In this document: positions 25,998-35,471 of the stretch, one piece after another
How the letters are laid out: each line of letters starts with the position of its first letter
How positions within the stretch are numbered: position 1 is the stretch's first letter
Source: Gemmataceae bacterium
GTDB lineage: Bacteria > Planctomycetota > Planctomycetia > Gemmatales > Gemmataceae
Length of the DNA stretch: 64,000 nucleotides
Reading direction: 5' to 3'
Assembly (NCBI GenBank): GCA_009697105.1
Contig: SIAQ01000001.1
Coordinates: 62,001 to 126,000 of the forward strand
Program-made: the position numbers and the translations under genes
Notes under the pieces: model-generated
What the model was told of the DNA's origin: nothing
The model's input: the letters and a program-made list of their open reading frames with translations, nothing else
Database searches by the model: none

Positions 25998-28900
25998 ATG
26001 CTTTTCGCATTTTTCGGCCTCTGGCAAGCAACCCTCGGCGTTGGTGTTGGGGCGATCGCTATTCCCGTGGTGATCCACCTCATCAACAAGCGGCGTTACA
26101 AGATCATGCCGTGGGCGGCGATGCGCTTTCTCTTGGCGGCGCAAAAGCAGACGCGCAAACGTATGCGCGTCGAGCAATTGCTTTTGCTGCTGACGCGGAT
26201 GGCGATCATTGCGATGTGCCTATTCGCGATGGCCGCCGTCATGGATTGGGCCGAGCGCGATCTGTGGGCGCATCCCTGGGCGAAACCGGTCTGGCGCACC
26301 ATCGGCATCGAGCAATTCGGACCGGGCAACAATCGGACGCAGCGCGTGCATCATATCTTCGTGCTTGATTGCTCGCTGAGCATGAATCAAGCAGCCGAGG
26401 GCAATCAGTCCGCGTTCGATGTCGCCCGGCAGTTCGCCTTGCGCAAGATACAAGACAATCCCGCCGGCGACGGCTACAGCGTGCTCCTGGTCAAAGAGAA
26501 TCCCGCTTGGCTCGTCGGCGGCGCGTCGCAGGATAAAACCAAGGTGAGCCGAGAGATCGAAGCCGTCAAGCCGACGCATGGGAATTCGTCGCAGGCGGCG
26601 GCGCTCAACATGGTCGCGACGAAGATCAACGAGGCGCGTAGCCGATTCCCGGCCCAGGCGGTCTATTTCTTCACCGATATGCAAAAGACGACCTGGGTCG
26701 CCGGCACCGCTGATGTGAGGCCCGATGTCGAGGGCAAAGAAAAACAAGTCTATCAAGAGATCAGCGACAGAGCGACGACCTTCTTTATCGATGTCGGCCC
26801 GAAAAAGGACGCCGAGAATCTGTCGGTCGCCAGCGTCGAGTTCAGCGATCTCGTGACCTATGTCACACCCGGCGTTGACTGTCCGCTCGTCGCGGTCATC
26901 GAGAACCATGGCATGGAGCGCAAGGCCAGCGTGCGTGTCGAACTGCTGATTGGCAAAGCGAAGGAGAAAGCCGACGACGCCGTGTTGCAACTGCGAGCGG
27001 TAAGCCAACGGCTCGTTTCGATCGATCCGAAGTCGCGCCGGGCGGTCGAGTTCGACAATCTCCGTTTCCCCTCGGCTGGTACGTATGCCGTCCAGGTCCG
27101 CATCGCGAGTGACGCTCTTGAACAAGACAACACGCGCACGATCATCATCAACGTGCGCGAAACAATTCCGATCTTGCTCGTGAACGGCAAACCGTCAGCC
27201 GACCCGTTTCTACGTGCGTCTGAGTATATTCGATTCGCGTTGAATCCGGCGAAATTGGGCGACGAAAAGTCACCGCTTCGGCCTGTCGTCAAAACGCCGT
27301 CGCAGTTCAGCGAGATGACCGAGAAGGAGATCGAGCCGTATGACGCCGTCTTTTTCTGCGATGTGGACCTGAATAGCGTCAGAAACCTCGCCAAGATAGA
27401 CGGTCATGTGCGTCGCGGCGGCGGATTCGTCGTCGCCCTGGGTGAAAAGTCGGCGGAGTCGCTTGACCTATACAATCGACTCCTGTTCAAGGAAGAGCAT
27501 GGGCTGCTGCCGGCGAAATTGATGAAGACCGTAGTCGCACCGAAGGGCCGGCACTTCTATCTAAACAACACCGATCCGTTGGCGTTTTCCGTGCCGCCGT
27601 TGTCCGCGTTTGCGGACGACCGCGACAAACTAACGCTGCGGACGGCCCGCTTCGCGCAGTTCGTACAAGCGGTCGTGCCCGAAGGTAAAGCGAACGCGAT
27701 TCTGTCGTTCATGCCGGAAGCCGAGGCAGGCGAGCAAGTGAAGCAGGATGAAAAGCTGCCGATCAACGCGCCGGCGATCGTCGAGTGGAACCCGCCGTTG
27801 CCGCGAAAACTCCAGGTCGATCCGAATGCGCCGAAGGACAAAGCCGGACAACACGCTCGGCAACAGTTGCGCTATCGTGGCAAGGTGATACTGTCCACGA
27901 CCGCATTGAACACCGATTGGTCAAATTGGCCCGGATCGCCCAGCTATTTGTCGATGATACACGAACTCACCCTGCTCGCACTTTCGGGTCGATTGCGCGA
28001 GCAGAGCCACAACGTCGGCGCATTGTTAGAAGCGACGCTGCCAGGTACAACCGAAGTGCCGGTGACGTTCCGCTATCCGCCGCAATACGAGAATCTGAAG
28101 CCGAAAACGGACAAAACGCAGATCATGGACGACGTCAATATTTATCGCCACAGCGAAACCGATTGGTCCGGCGTCTATCGTGTCGAGGGACCGACAGGCC
28201 TTGAGATACCGTTCGCCGTGAATGTGCCCGCGAATTCGCAGGATCAAAAGGGTTCCGAGAGCGACCTGTCGCGTGTGGACGAAACGAAGCTGAAAGAGCT
28301 GTTCCCGAACTGGAAGTTCCAAATTTTCCGCGATCCGCTCGGCGCGATCGTCACCGATGGCCCGCTCAATCCGGACGCGTTGTATGTTCCGGTTCCCGTC
28401 GGGCCGAAGCTCGCGCACTTTGCGTTGCTGCTGCTCTTGGTACTGCTGTTTGTCGAGATCGGGCTGGCGTGGAAGTTCGGGCATTACACGACGACGGATG
28501 GCACGTTGTCGGAGACGCCGCAAGGCCCGACGGGAACGATTATCGCGGCGATCATTGCGATTGCTTCCACAGTACTGTTTTTGATCGGGGCAGTGATAGT
28601 TGCTCACGAATATACCACGGGCGATTTTCTCGGCATCTTGCCAGACATTATTCGCAACTGGTTCGAGGAGAAAGTCAAAGGCGCCGCTCTGCAACCGGGC
28701 GAAGCGAGCAGCTGGTTACTCGAGAAGCAAACCTGGCTGTTCGGCTTGCCGCGCGAAGGCTGGGCGGCGTTTCTGCTGTCGCTGGCGGCGATCGCGACGA
28801 TCTTCGTCACCTACCGCGCCGAGGCGCCGCGCGTCACGACGCACTACAAACTCCTGCTCGGCGCCCTGCGCATGTACCTGATACTACTAACGATCTGGGT

Positions 28901-31439
28901 TCTTCTCCCGCGGCCGCAGATTCAGTTCGAGCGCAGAAGCTGGCCCGATATGGTGCTGCTGATCGATGACACGCGCAGCACGGGCGAGGCCGACACTTAC
29001 CAGGACGAAGCCGTCATTGAACGTGTCAGCAAACTCAGCGCGTCGATTCGCAAAAGGCTCGAAGCCGATTTGCCCGATAAGATCAAATCGTATGACGATC
29101 AGGTCAACGCCCGCACTGCTGCCGCTGAAAAACATCCCGACATCAAAAGCGAGATCGACGCCCTTCGGCAACGGCAGCAGTACTGGATCAAACAGCAGGA
29201 CGACCTCAAGGCCAACACCTGGAGGCCGAGCCGACTGCAACTCGTGCAGGCGATTCTGGAGCAACCGGAGCCACATTGGCTTAAGGCGCTGGTTCTTGAG
29301 AAAAAGTCCAAGCTGCACATTTTCCACCTCGACGCCAACGGGCGCGCCATCAAGTTGATGGACGAGGAAGGCGACGCCGGCGAGATCACTGATGCCGGCA
29401 AGCCGCACCTCATCGAACGCGCGTCGAAAGCGTTGGCAAGGCTTGAGCCGGTCGGCAACGAGAGCCGGCTGGGCGTCGGCGTCCGCCAGGTCATCGATCA
29501 CTACCGCGGATCGTCGCTCTCGAGCGTCATCATGTTTACCGACGGCGTCACCACGCGCGACGAAACCCTGGCCCAGATCGCCCCCTATGCCCGCGATAAA
29601 GGCGTCTCGCTCTGGTTCGTCGGCGTCGGCGACCAACAGCAACGCCGCGACCTCAAGCTGCACGACCTCGAAGTCGAAGACCCGATCTATGTCGGCGATC
29701 GCGCGGTTTTCAAGATACGCCTCACCGGCGAAGGCTACAAGGATTCCACCGTCCCCATTATCATGCGCGTCAAGGACAAAAGCGGTAAGTTCATCGAACT
29801 GGATCGCAAGATGGTCAGGATCGATCCGAACGGCATAACCAAGAAGGAAACGTTCACCGATCAACCCAAGGAAAAAGGCACGCGCCGCTATCAGTTCGAG
29901 GTAGAGCAACCGAAGCTGCTGCCGAACGAGAAACCGATCTCGCCCGACAAGTTGCGGATCACTCGCGATATCGAAGTGATTGACACGAAGTTGATCAAGG
30001 TGCTCTACGTTGAAGGCCAGCCGCGCTTTGAGTTTCGCTACTTGAAGTACCTGCTCGAGCGGGAGGCGCCGGACGAAAAGCAAAAGAAAAAAGCCTTCGA
30101 GTTGTCGGTCCTGCTGCTCGATGCGGACGTCAATTGGGCGGGCAAGGACAACAACCAGGGCGTTGACAAGACCGCGATCACGAACTTTCCGCCCACACTC
30201 GACGAGTTGAACAAGTACGACGTTCTTATTTTGGGCGACTGCGATCCCAATCACAAGAAGCTCCAGAATCGTCTTAAAGATGTCGTGCATTTTGTCCGCG
30301 GCGAAAACGAGAAGGGAGTGAAGGCATCGAAACCGGGCGGCGGGTTGCTGTTCATGGCCGGTTCGGGGCATAATCCGCATCGCTATGGCAAGACGCCACT
30401 GGCCGACGTGATGCCGATCGAGCCGACGCGCGACAATCCACCGGAGGACCGCACGCGCGTGGATCGCTTTCGCCCCGAACTGACGCCTGCGGGCCGAGTG
30501 CATCCGCTGATCCAGTTCAGCCCTGACGCCGTGGACAATGTACGGACGTTTAACAGCTTGACGCCGTTGTTTTGGCATTCGACGGGTTACCGCATCAAGC
30601 CGCTCGCCAGCGTGCTCGCGGTGCATCCGACCGAGAACGCCGAGGCGAAGATGCCATTGCAAGACCTTAGGCATCCGTTGATCGTCGAGCATTTCCCAGG
30701 CACGGGCCGATGCATGTTCTTCGGCTTCGACGAAACCTGGCGCTGGCGTCTGCGTGACGATGAATCGAAATACAATACGTTCTGGATTCAAACCATGCGT
30801 TACCTGTCGCGTGGTAGAACGTCGCATACGAAGCTCACGCTCAACCAACAAACGCCGTACCGCGTCGGCGACGAGATCAAGATCACCGTGACGTTCCCCG
30901 ACAGCACGCCTGGCGCGAACACGGGCGGACCGAAGATCGACGACAAGACCGAGGTGAAGCTGACCGTCACCTATCTTCCGCCCCATGCCAAGGAGAACGA
31001 CAAGGATAAGAAGGAAACCGAGGTTCACCAGCTGCAATTGACCAAGATTCCGAACAGTCACGGAACCTACGAAGGCAAATGGACCCGGACACGCGAAGGC
31101 AAGTATATCTTTCGGCTCACGCATCCCGATGTCAGTGGATCGCAGCCGGACAAAGAGAAGCCGAGCGCGACGGCCGTCGTGCTGCTGCCGCCGGGCGAGT
31201 TGGACAACCTTCGGCTCAACTATCAGGACATGATCGCGGCGTCGGAATCAACCAACGGCGGGTTCTACACGCTGGCGAACGCGAATAAGTTGCTGGAGGA
31301 GATACCGCCCGGCGAAGGCAATCCCGTCAGCGCCCAGGTGCCGCCGACGTTGATCTGGAATCAGTGGTGGATGTTCGTGATATTTCTCGGTTTGATTACG
31401 TCGGAATGGATTTTGCGTAAGCTCAAGCATTTGTTATGA
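25998..31439 (+). CDS. Fused double-VWA membrane protein (BatA-type N terminus, amidotransferase-like C terminus)
   Basis: The 1813-residue product combines what are usually two proteins. The first half (about 1-830) has the BatA-type N-terminal membrane segment (IPVVIHLINKRRYK), a second helix near 60-80, a VWA domain with a classical DxSxS MIDAS (LDCSLSMN, about residue 122) and FTDMQK, and a helix near 805-825. The second half has helices near 850, 920 and 950, a second VWA-like domain with a DxTxS motif (IDDTRSTG, about 985) and FTDGVTT, a class I amidotransferase-like fold from about 1333 (KVLYVEGQPRFEFRYLKYLL) and a final helix (about 1785-1805). It is probably an envelope partner of the MoxR ATPase. 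AGGA lies nine bases before ATG 25998. Confidence 0.88.
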   Translation: MLFAFFGLWQATLGVGVGAIAIPVVIHLINKRRYKIMPWAAMRFLLAAQKQTRKRMRVEQLLLLLTRMAIIAMCLFAMAAVMDWAERDLWAHPWAKPVWRTIGIEQFGPGNNRTQRVHHIFVLDCSLSMNQAAEGNQSAFDVARQFALRKIQDNPAGDGYSVLLVKENPAWLVGGASQDKTKVSREIEAVKPTHGNSSQAAALNMVATKINEARSRFPAQAVYFFTDMQKTTWVAGTADVRPDVEGKEKQVYQEISDRATTFFIDVGPKKDAENLSVASVEFSDLVTYVTPGVDCPLVAVIENHGMERKASVRVELLIGKAKEKADDAVLQLRAVSQRLVSIDPKSRRAVEFDNLRFPSAGTYAVQVRIASDALEQDNTRTIIINVRETIPILLVNGKPSADPFLRASEYIRFALNPAKLGDEKSPLRPVVKTPSQFSEMTEKEIEPYDAVFFCDVDLNSVRNLAKIDGHVRRGGGFVVALGEKSAESLDLYNRLLFKEEHGLLPAKLMKTVVAPKGRHFYLNNTDPLAFSVPPLSAFADDRDKLTLRTARFAQFVQAVVPEGKANAILSFMPEAEAGEQVKQDEKLPINAPAIVEWNPPLPRKLQVDPNAPKDKAGQHARQQLRYRGKVILSTTALNTDWSNWPGSPSYLSMIHELTLLALSGRLREQSHNVGALLEATLPGTTEVPVTFRYPPQYENLKPKTDKTQIMDDVNIYRHSETDWSGVYRVEGPTGLEIPFAVNVPANSQDQKGSESDLSRVDETKLKELFPNWKFQIFRDPLGAIVTDGPLNPDALYVPVPVGPKLAHFALLLLLVLLFVEIGLAWKFGHYTTTDGTLSETPQGPTGTIIAAIIAIASTVLFLIGAVIVAHEYTTGDFLGILPDIIRNWFEEKVKGAALQPGEASSWLLEKQTWLFGLPREGWAAFLLSLAAIATIFVTYRAEAPRVTTHYKLLLGALRMYLILLTIWVLLPRPQIQFERRSWPDMVLLIDDTRSTGEADTYQDEAVIERVSKLSASIRKRLEADLPDKIKSYDDQVNARTAAAEKHPDIKSEIDALRQRQQYWIKQQDDLKANTWRPSRLQLVQAILEQPEPHWLKALVLEKKSKLHIFHLDANGRAIKLMDEEGDAGEITDAGKPHLIERASKALARLEPVGNESRLGVGVRQVIDHYRGSSLSSVIMFTDGVTTRDETLAQIAPYARDKGVSLWFVGVGDQQQRRDLKLHDLEVEDPIYVGDRAVFKIRLTGEGYKDSTVPIIMRVKDKSGKFIELDRKMVRIDPNGITKKETFTDQPKEKGTRRYQFEVEQPKLLPNEKPISPDKLRITRDIEVIDTKLIKVLYVEGQPRFEFRYLKYLLEREAPDEKQKKKAFELSVLLLDADVNWAGKDNNQGVDKTAITNFPPTLDELNKYDVLILGDCDPNHKKLQNRLKDVVHFVRGENEKGVKASKPGGGLLFMAGSGHNPHRYGKTPLADVMPIEPTRDNPPEDRTRVDRFRPELTPAGRVHPLIQFSPDAVDNVRTFNSLTPLFWHSTGYRIKPLASVLAVHPTENAEAKMPLQDLRHPLIVEHFPGTGRCMFFGFDETWRWRLRDDESKYNTFWIQTMRYLSRGRTSHTKLTLNQQTPYRVGDEIKITVTFPDSTPGANTGGPKIDDKTEVKLTVTYLPPHAKENDKDKKETEVHQLQLTKIPNSHGTYEGKWTRTREGKYIFRLTHPDVSGSQPDKEKPSATAVVLLPPGELDNLRLNYQDMIAASESTNGGFYTLANANKLLEEIPPGEGNPVSAQVPPTLIWNQWWMFVIFLGLITSEWILRKLKHLL

Positions 31440-31448
31440 TGAATCTGA

Positions 31449-31510
31449 TTTGCCGCTTGCGGCTTAGCGCTCGCAAGGCGCCTTGCGAGCGCTAAGCCGC
31501 AAGCGGCAAA
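31449..31510. repeat. Perfect 62-base family A palindrome without loop
   Basis: The left half at 31449-31479 is the exact reverse complement of the right half at 31480-31510, centred on AAGGC/GCCTT. It separates the double-VWA gene from the DUF4175 gene. Confidence 0.97.
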
Positions 31511-31532
31511 CGATCTCGAAAGGACCTCTCGC

Positions 31533-34500
31533 ATGAATCCGCTGCTCAAACAACTCGCATCCCTCCGGCGAAAAGTCCGCTTTCTCGACGGCTGGACCGG
31601 CCTCTGGGCGCTGGCGGCCCTCATCTGCACCGTCGGGGCGGCAGCGGGGACGTTCGACTATTACTTCCAAGTGCCAAGCCTGCTTCGCGCGGTCATGCTC
31701 ATCGGCTTGCTCACGACGAGCGGAATCGTCAGTTACGTGTATCTCGTTCGTCCGTTCGGCAAGAAATGCGACGACCTCACGCTCGCTCTGCGCGTCGAGG
31801 ATGTCTATCCCGAACTCAACGACGCCCTTGCCAGCACCGTGCAATTCTTGAAGCTCACGCCCGATGAACAAGCCGGTGTCGGCGGATCCGACGCGATGCG
31901 CCAGCGCACGATGCAAGGCGCACTCGAAAAAGCCGCGGTATATGACTTCTCGCAAATTCTCAACCGTCGCCCGGCGATGCTGTTTAGCCTTGCGGGGCTG
32001 GTCGCCGGCGCCGTCCTCGGAACATTGATCTGGTATTTCCCCAGCCACTCGCAGACTGCGTTTCGCCGTTTCATCGAGCCGTTCGGTTCGCACCCGTGGA
32101 CATCGATTTCCGTCGAACGCTCCAAGGGCAAGCATTCCAATCTGGAAGCAATCGATCCGAAAACGAATCAGCAGGACCGCATCGCCTTGAACCAACCGTA
32201 CCGCATCCGGGTGACGCTCGCGGGCAAGATGCCGAAGCATGCGAAGGTGCTGATCCAAAGCCAAATCCGTTCCGAACTGACGTTCACGCCCGACAAGCTG
32301 AAGATGGAGGACGACGGCACGGCAACGTTCGAGTCGCCGATCCCGGTGCCACAGAACAGCGAAAAATTGCGCTTCAAGATCATCGCGAACGACGGCCTAT
32401 TTCCGCCGCGAGCGGGCACCTGGTTCGAGGTTGACGTGCTGCCCAAGCCTCGGCTCATCGACCTGGAGAAAGGCACGCCGTCGCCGCAGATCACAATCTA
32501 TCCGCCGACCTACACCGACCTGCCGTCGCCACAGAGATTGCCGGGCGGGACCAAGGATTTGTTGAACCTATTCGAAGGAAGCAAGGTCATCCTGCACGCC
32601 AAGGCGGACCGTCCGCTCGTTGACGCATGGATCGAATTGCACCCGGAGCGAAACACGACCGAGAATCAAGACGACCGAGCGCCGGTAAAGAAGGTGCCGC
32701 CCGAACGGATGGTGGCCCAATTCGACCCCAACGATCGCTCGGTGATGAACTTCACGTTTATGCCGAAACAGCTCGGCGAGTATTCGTTGTACATCAAGGA
32801 CGAACACGGTCTGGATGCCGAGGAACGCGGGCAGATCAATCTGGTGCGCGATCCGCTGCCGTTGGTAAAGTTGATTCGGCCCAGTGCGAGCGTGACGGCG
32901 ATTCCGACAGCAAACATCGCGTTCAAGTTCCAGGCCACCGACGACATCTTTGCCGTCAAGTCGGTTTGGCTTGAGTATCGCAAGAAAGGCCCCGATGGAC
33001 AGTTTCTCGAAGAACCGATGAAGCGCGTGCTGATGTATGACGCCGGCGATTTCCGCTGGCTGATCCCGCATATGTCGGCGTTGATGATGAAGTCGCCGTT
33101 CCCAGGCCCGGATGCGGGACTCGGTCGGCTGGTGACGCATCTCGCGGCGGCCGAAGCGAAAACGCCGGACCGCGCCGAGCAAATTCGGCTGCGCTGGAAA
33201 CGGCTCGACTTCGATATGGCCTGGTCGCTCAACAACGAATTCAAAGCCGGCGATGTCGTGCATGTCGAAGTGTGCTCCGACGATTTCCACGACCTGAAAC
33301 CGCCGCGCGAGGCGGGCCGCAGCCATGCGATCGAGTTGCGCATCATCACGCGCCCAGAGATGATCGCCAAGGCCGAGGAAAAGCTGGCCGACATCAACAG
33401 TCAACTCCAAAAGATGGAACGTCAGCAACGCAAGGCGATTGACGCCGTGCGCGAGGCCCAGAAGGCGGACAAGTTCGATCAGAAAAGCCGCGAGGACTTC
33501 ATCGACGGCGCTCAACAGCCGCAGCGCGAAATCGAGAACATGATTGGCAAGGCGGCGGACGAAGGCCTGCGCCGCGATGTGAATGAATTGCGCCAACAAC
33601 TCAAGGAAAGCAAACTCGATAACACCGATGTCTTCCGCGACGCCAGCAAGATTAAAGGCGCGCTCGAGAACATCACCCAGGAAGACCTGCCGCAGATCGA
33701 ACCGAAGCTCGCCGACGCGCAGAATCAGATCACGCAGAACGATAAGAATTCGCCGCCGATCAAGAAGAATCTCGAGGCGATCGCGCGCATGCAGGAGAAT
33801 GTTGCCAAGGGGTTGAAAGAACTGATCAACGATCTCGACCCGCAAGCCGCCATGCGTGAACAAGCCAAGGCGATCCGCGACATTGCCCAGGCGCAGGAAC
33901 AGATTAACCAGAAACTCGATGAAGCCAACGCTCTGAAAAATGAGCTTGAGAAAGCGCAACCGGATCAGAAGCCAGTCATCGAGAAAGTGACCCGCGAAAA
34001 GATCGAGCAACAGATGCGCGAGCAGAAGGAGTTGGCCGACAAGACCGAGAAACTCATCAAGCAACTCAAGACGGCCCAGAAGGAACTTGAGGAGAAAGGC
34101 GACAAGGAAGGCACGCGTCGCATCGAGGAAGCGATCAAAAACATCGAACAGCCCAGAGCCAACGACCCGATGACACCCGACGAACAGAAACGCCCGCTGA
34201 ACGCCCAGATGCGCGATGTCGCCAAGCAGCTCGAAAACAAAGCCGAGACCAAGCAGAAAACACTCGACCAGCAAAAGGAGATCGCCAAGAACCTCGATCA
34301 AGCCCTGAAATCTCTCGAAGGCCGTGACCAGAACAGTTTGCGCCAGGCCATCGAGGAACGCCAGCAGATGGAGAAGAACCTCGACAAGATTGGCAAGGAA
34401 CTCAAGCAGCTTCAGGACGAGCAAAAGAAGATCGACAAGATCGAAAACATGGAGGAACGCCTGAAGAAGCAACAAGAGTTGGCCCAGAAACACGAGGAAC

Positions 34501-35471
34501 TGCAGCAGAAGATCGAAAAGGCACGCCGCTCTCTCGCCCGACTCGACGAGCAACGGCCCGCGAATGATCTTAACGATGCGGCCAAGCAACTCGAAAACGC
34601 CGCCGAAAAAATCAGAAACGGCGAGAACGCCGAGGGCGAGCAGAAAAAAGCGCAACAGAAAATCCAGCAAGCCCGCGAAGAGCTGAAGGAGGCCGAGGAG
34701 GAACTGGCCCGCGAGATGCTCATTCGCATGGCCGATCAGCTGGGTGGCCTCAAGATCCGCCAGGACTCGCAGCTCAAACGTGCCGAGGATTTGCACGCTA
34801 AAGTCATGAAGAAAGAATCGTGGACCGAGCCGTTGCTCGATACGATGGATGGCAACATCAACGCCCAAAAGAGCATCGGCGAGGAAACCGAGCAACTCAA
34901 AGACAAGATGAAAGGTGCCAAGGTCTTCGCCAGTATTCTCGAGCGAGCCAAGAAATCGATGGACGACGCATCCACGACTATGAAAACACGCCATGAAGAA
35001 GGCAAGGACCGCCGCTATGCTGACAAGAACGAGAAGATGAAGAAAGAAGAACTCAAAGACGAAATCGAATGGCAGACCGACACCGTCAAGAATCAAAAGC
35101 AGGCGGCGTTGCGGCTGGATCGCATCATCGAATCGCTCAAGGAAGAAATCGCCAAGAAGAAGCCGGCACGCAAGGAACAAAAGGACCCGCAGAACGCCGA
35201 CAATATGCCTGACGAGAAGAAGGAACCGCAAGGCGGGCTTCGCGCTCAAGACGGCATCCCGCCGATGGCGCAGATTAAGGCACTGCGGTCCGAGCAGGAG
35301 GACCTGATGCGCGATACCAAGGACTTCCACCAACGCAATCCCGACCCGGCCCAGTATAATGATATGCAGCGCCAATCGCTGCGCGAATTGGAAACGCGAC
35401 AGGAAGAGCTTCAGTCGCTGTTCCAGGGATTAGTCGCTCCGCCGATGCCCAAAGAAGGAGACCCACAATGA
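31533..35471 (+). CDS. DUF4175-type membrane protein with very long coiled coil
   Basis: The start ATG 31533 follows AAGGA nine bases upstream. The 1312-residue product has two N-terminal helices (about 25-45 and 53-75) and a third near 150-170. The extracytoplasmic region about 180-600 includes Ig-like strand-rich stretches. From about 609 (EEKLADINSQLQKMERQQRK) to about 1240 it is an almost continuous Lys/Glu/Gln-rich coiled coil, ending in a short tail with LFQGLVAPPMP. This pattern is typical of the DUF4175-like gene in planctomycete MoxR clusters. It overlaps the next gene by four bases (ATGA), implying coupling. The role is unknown; an envelope-spanning scaffold is a reasonable inference. 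Confidence 0.85.
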   Translation: MNPLLKQLASLRRKVRFLDGWTGLWALAALICTVGAAAGTFDYYFQVPSLLRAVMLIGLLTTSGIVSYVYLVRPFGKKCDDLTLALRVEDVYPELNDALASTVQFLKLTPDEQAGVGGSDAMRQRTMQGALEKAAVYDFSQILNRRPAMLFSLAGLVAGAVLGTLIWYFPSHSQTAFRRFIEPFGSHPWTSISVERSKGKHSNLEAIDPKTNQQDRIALNQPYRIRVTLAGKMPKHAKVLIQSQIRSELTFTPDKLKMEDDGTATFESPIPVPQNSEKLRFKIIANDGLFPPRAGTWFEVDVLPKPRLIDLEKGTPSPQITIYPPTYTDLPSPQRLPGGTKDLLNLFEGSKVILHAKADRPLVDAWIELHPERNTTENQDDRAPVKKVPPERMVAQFDPNDRSVMNFTFMPKQLGEYSLYIKDEHGLDAEERGQINLVRDPLPLVKLIRPSASVTAIPTANIAFKFQATDDIFAVKSVWLEYRKKGPDGQFLEEPMKRVLMYDAGDFRWLIPHMSALMMKSPFPGPDAGLGRLVTHLAAAEAKTPDRAEQIRLRWKRLDFDMAWSLNNEFKAGDVVHVEVCSDDFHDLKPPREAGRSHAIELRIITRPEMIAKAEEKLADINSQLQKMERQQRKAIDAVREAQKADKFDQKSREDFIDGAQQPQREIENMIGKAADEGLRRDVNELRQQLKESKLDNTDVFRDASKIKGALENITQEDLPQIEPKLADAQNQITQNDKNSPPIKKNLEAIARMQENVAKGLKELINDLDPQAAMREQAKAIRDIAQAQEQINQKLDEANALKNELEKAQPDQKPVIEKVTREKIEQQMREQKELADKTEKLIKQLKTAQKELEEKGDKEGTRRIEEAIKNIEQPRANDPMTPDEQKRPLNAQMRDVAKQLENKAETKQKTLDQQKEIAKNLDQALKSLEGRDQNSLRQAIEERQQMEKNLDKIGKELKQLQDEQKKIDKIENMEERLKKQQELAQKHEELQQKIEKARRSLARLDEQRPANDLNDAAKQLENAAEKIRNGENAEGEQKKAQQKIQQAREELKEAEEELAREMLIRMADQLGGLKIRQDSQLKRAEDLHAKVMKKESWTEPLLDTMDGNINAQKSIGEETEQLKDKMKGAKVFASILERAKKSMDDASTTMKTRHEEGKDRRYADKNEKMKKEELKDEIEWQTDTVKNQKQAALRLDRIIESLKEEIAKKKPARKEQKDPQNADNMPDEKKEPQGGLRAQDGIPPMAQIKALRSEQEDLMRDTKDFHQRNPDPAQYNDMQRQSLRELETRQEELQSLFQGLVAPPMPKEGDPQ

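Noticed and set aside
28887-31124. 745-residue open frame antisense to the double-VWA gene
   Set aside because: Its composition is typical of GC-rich antisense frames, and the sense protein has clear domains throughout.
32568-35375. 935-residue open frame antisense to the DUF4175 gene
   Set aside because: It is a by-product of the Lys/Glu/Gln-rich coding strand, giving a Leu/Phe-rich antisense reading. It has no ribosome site and no family pattern.
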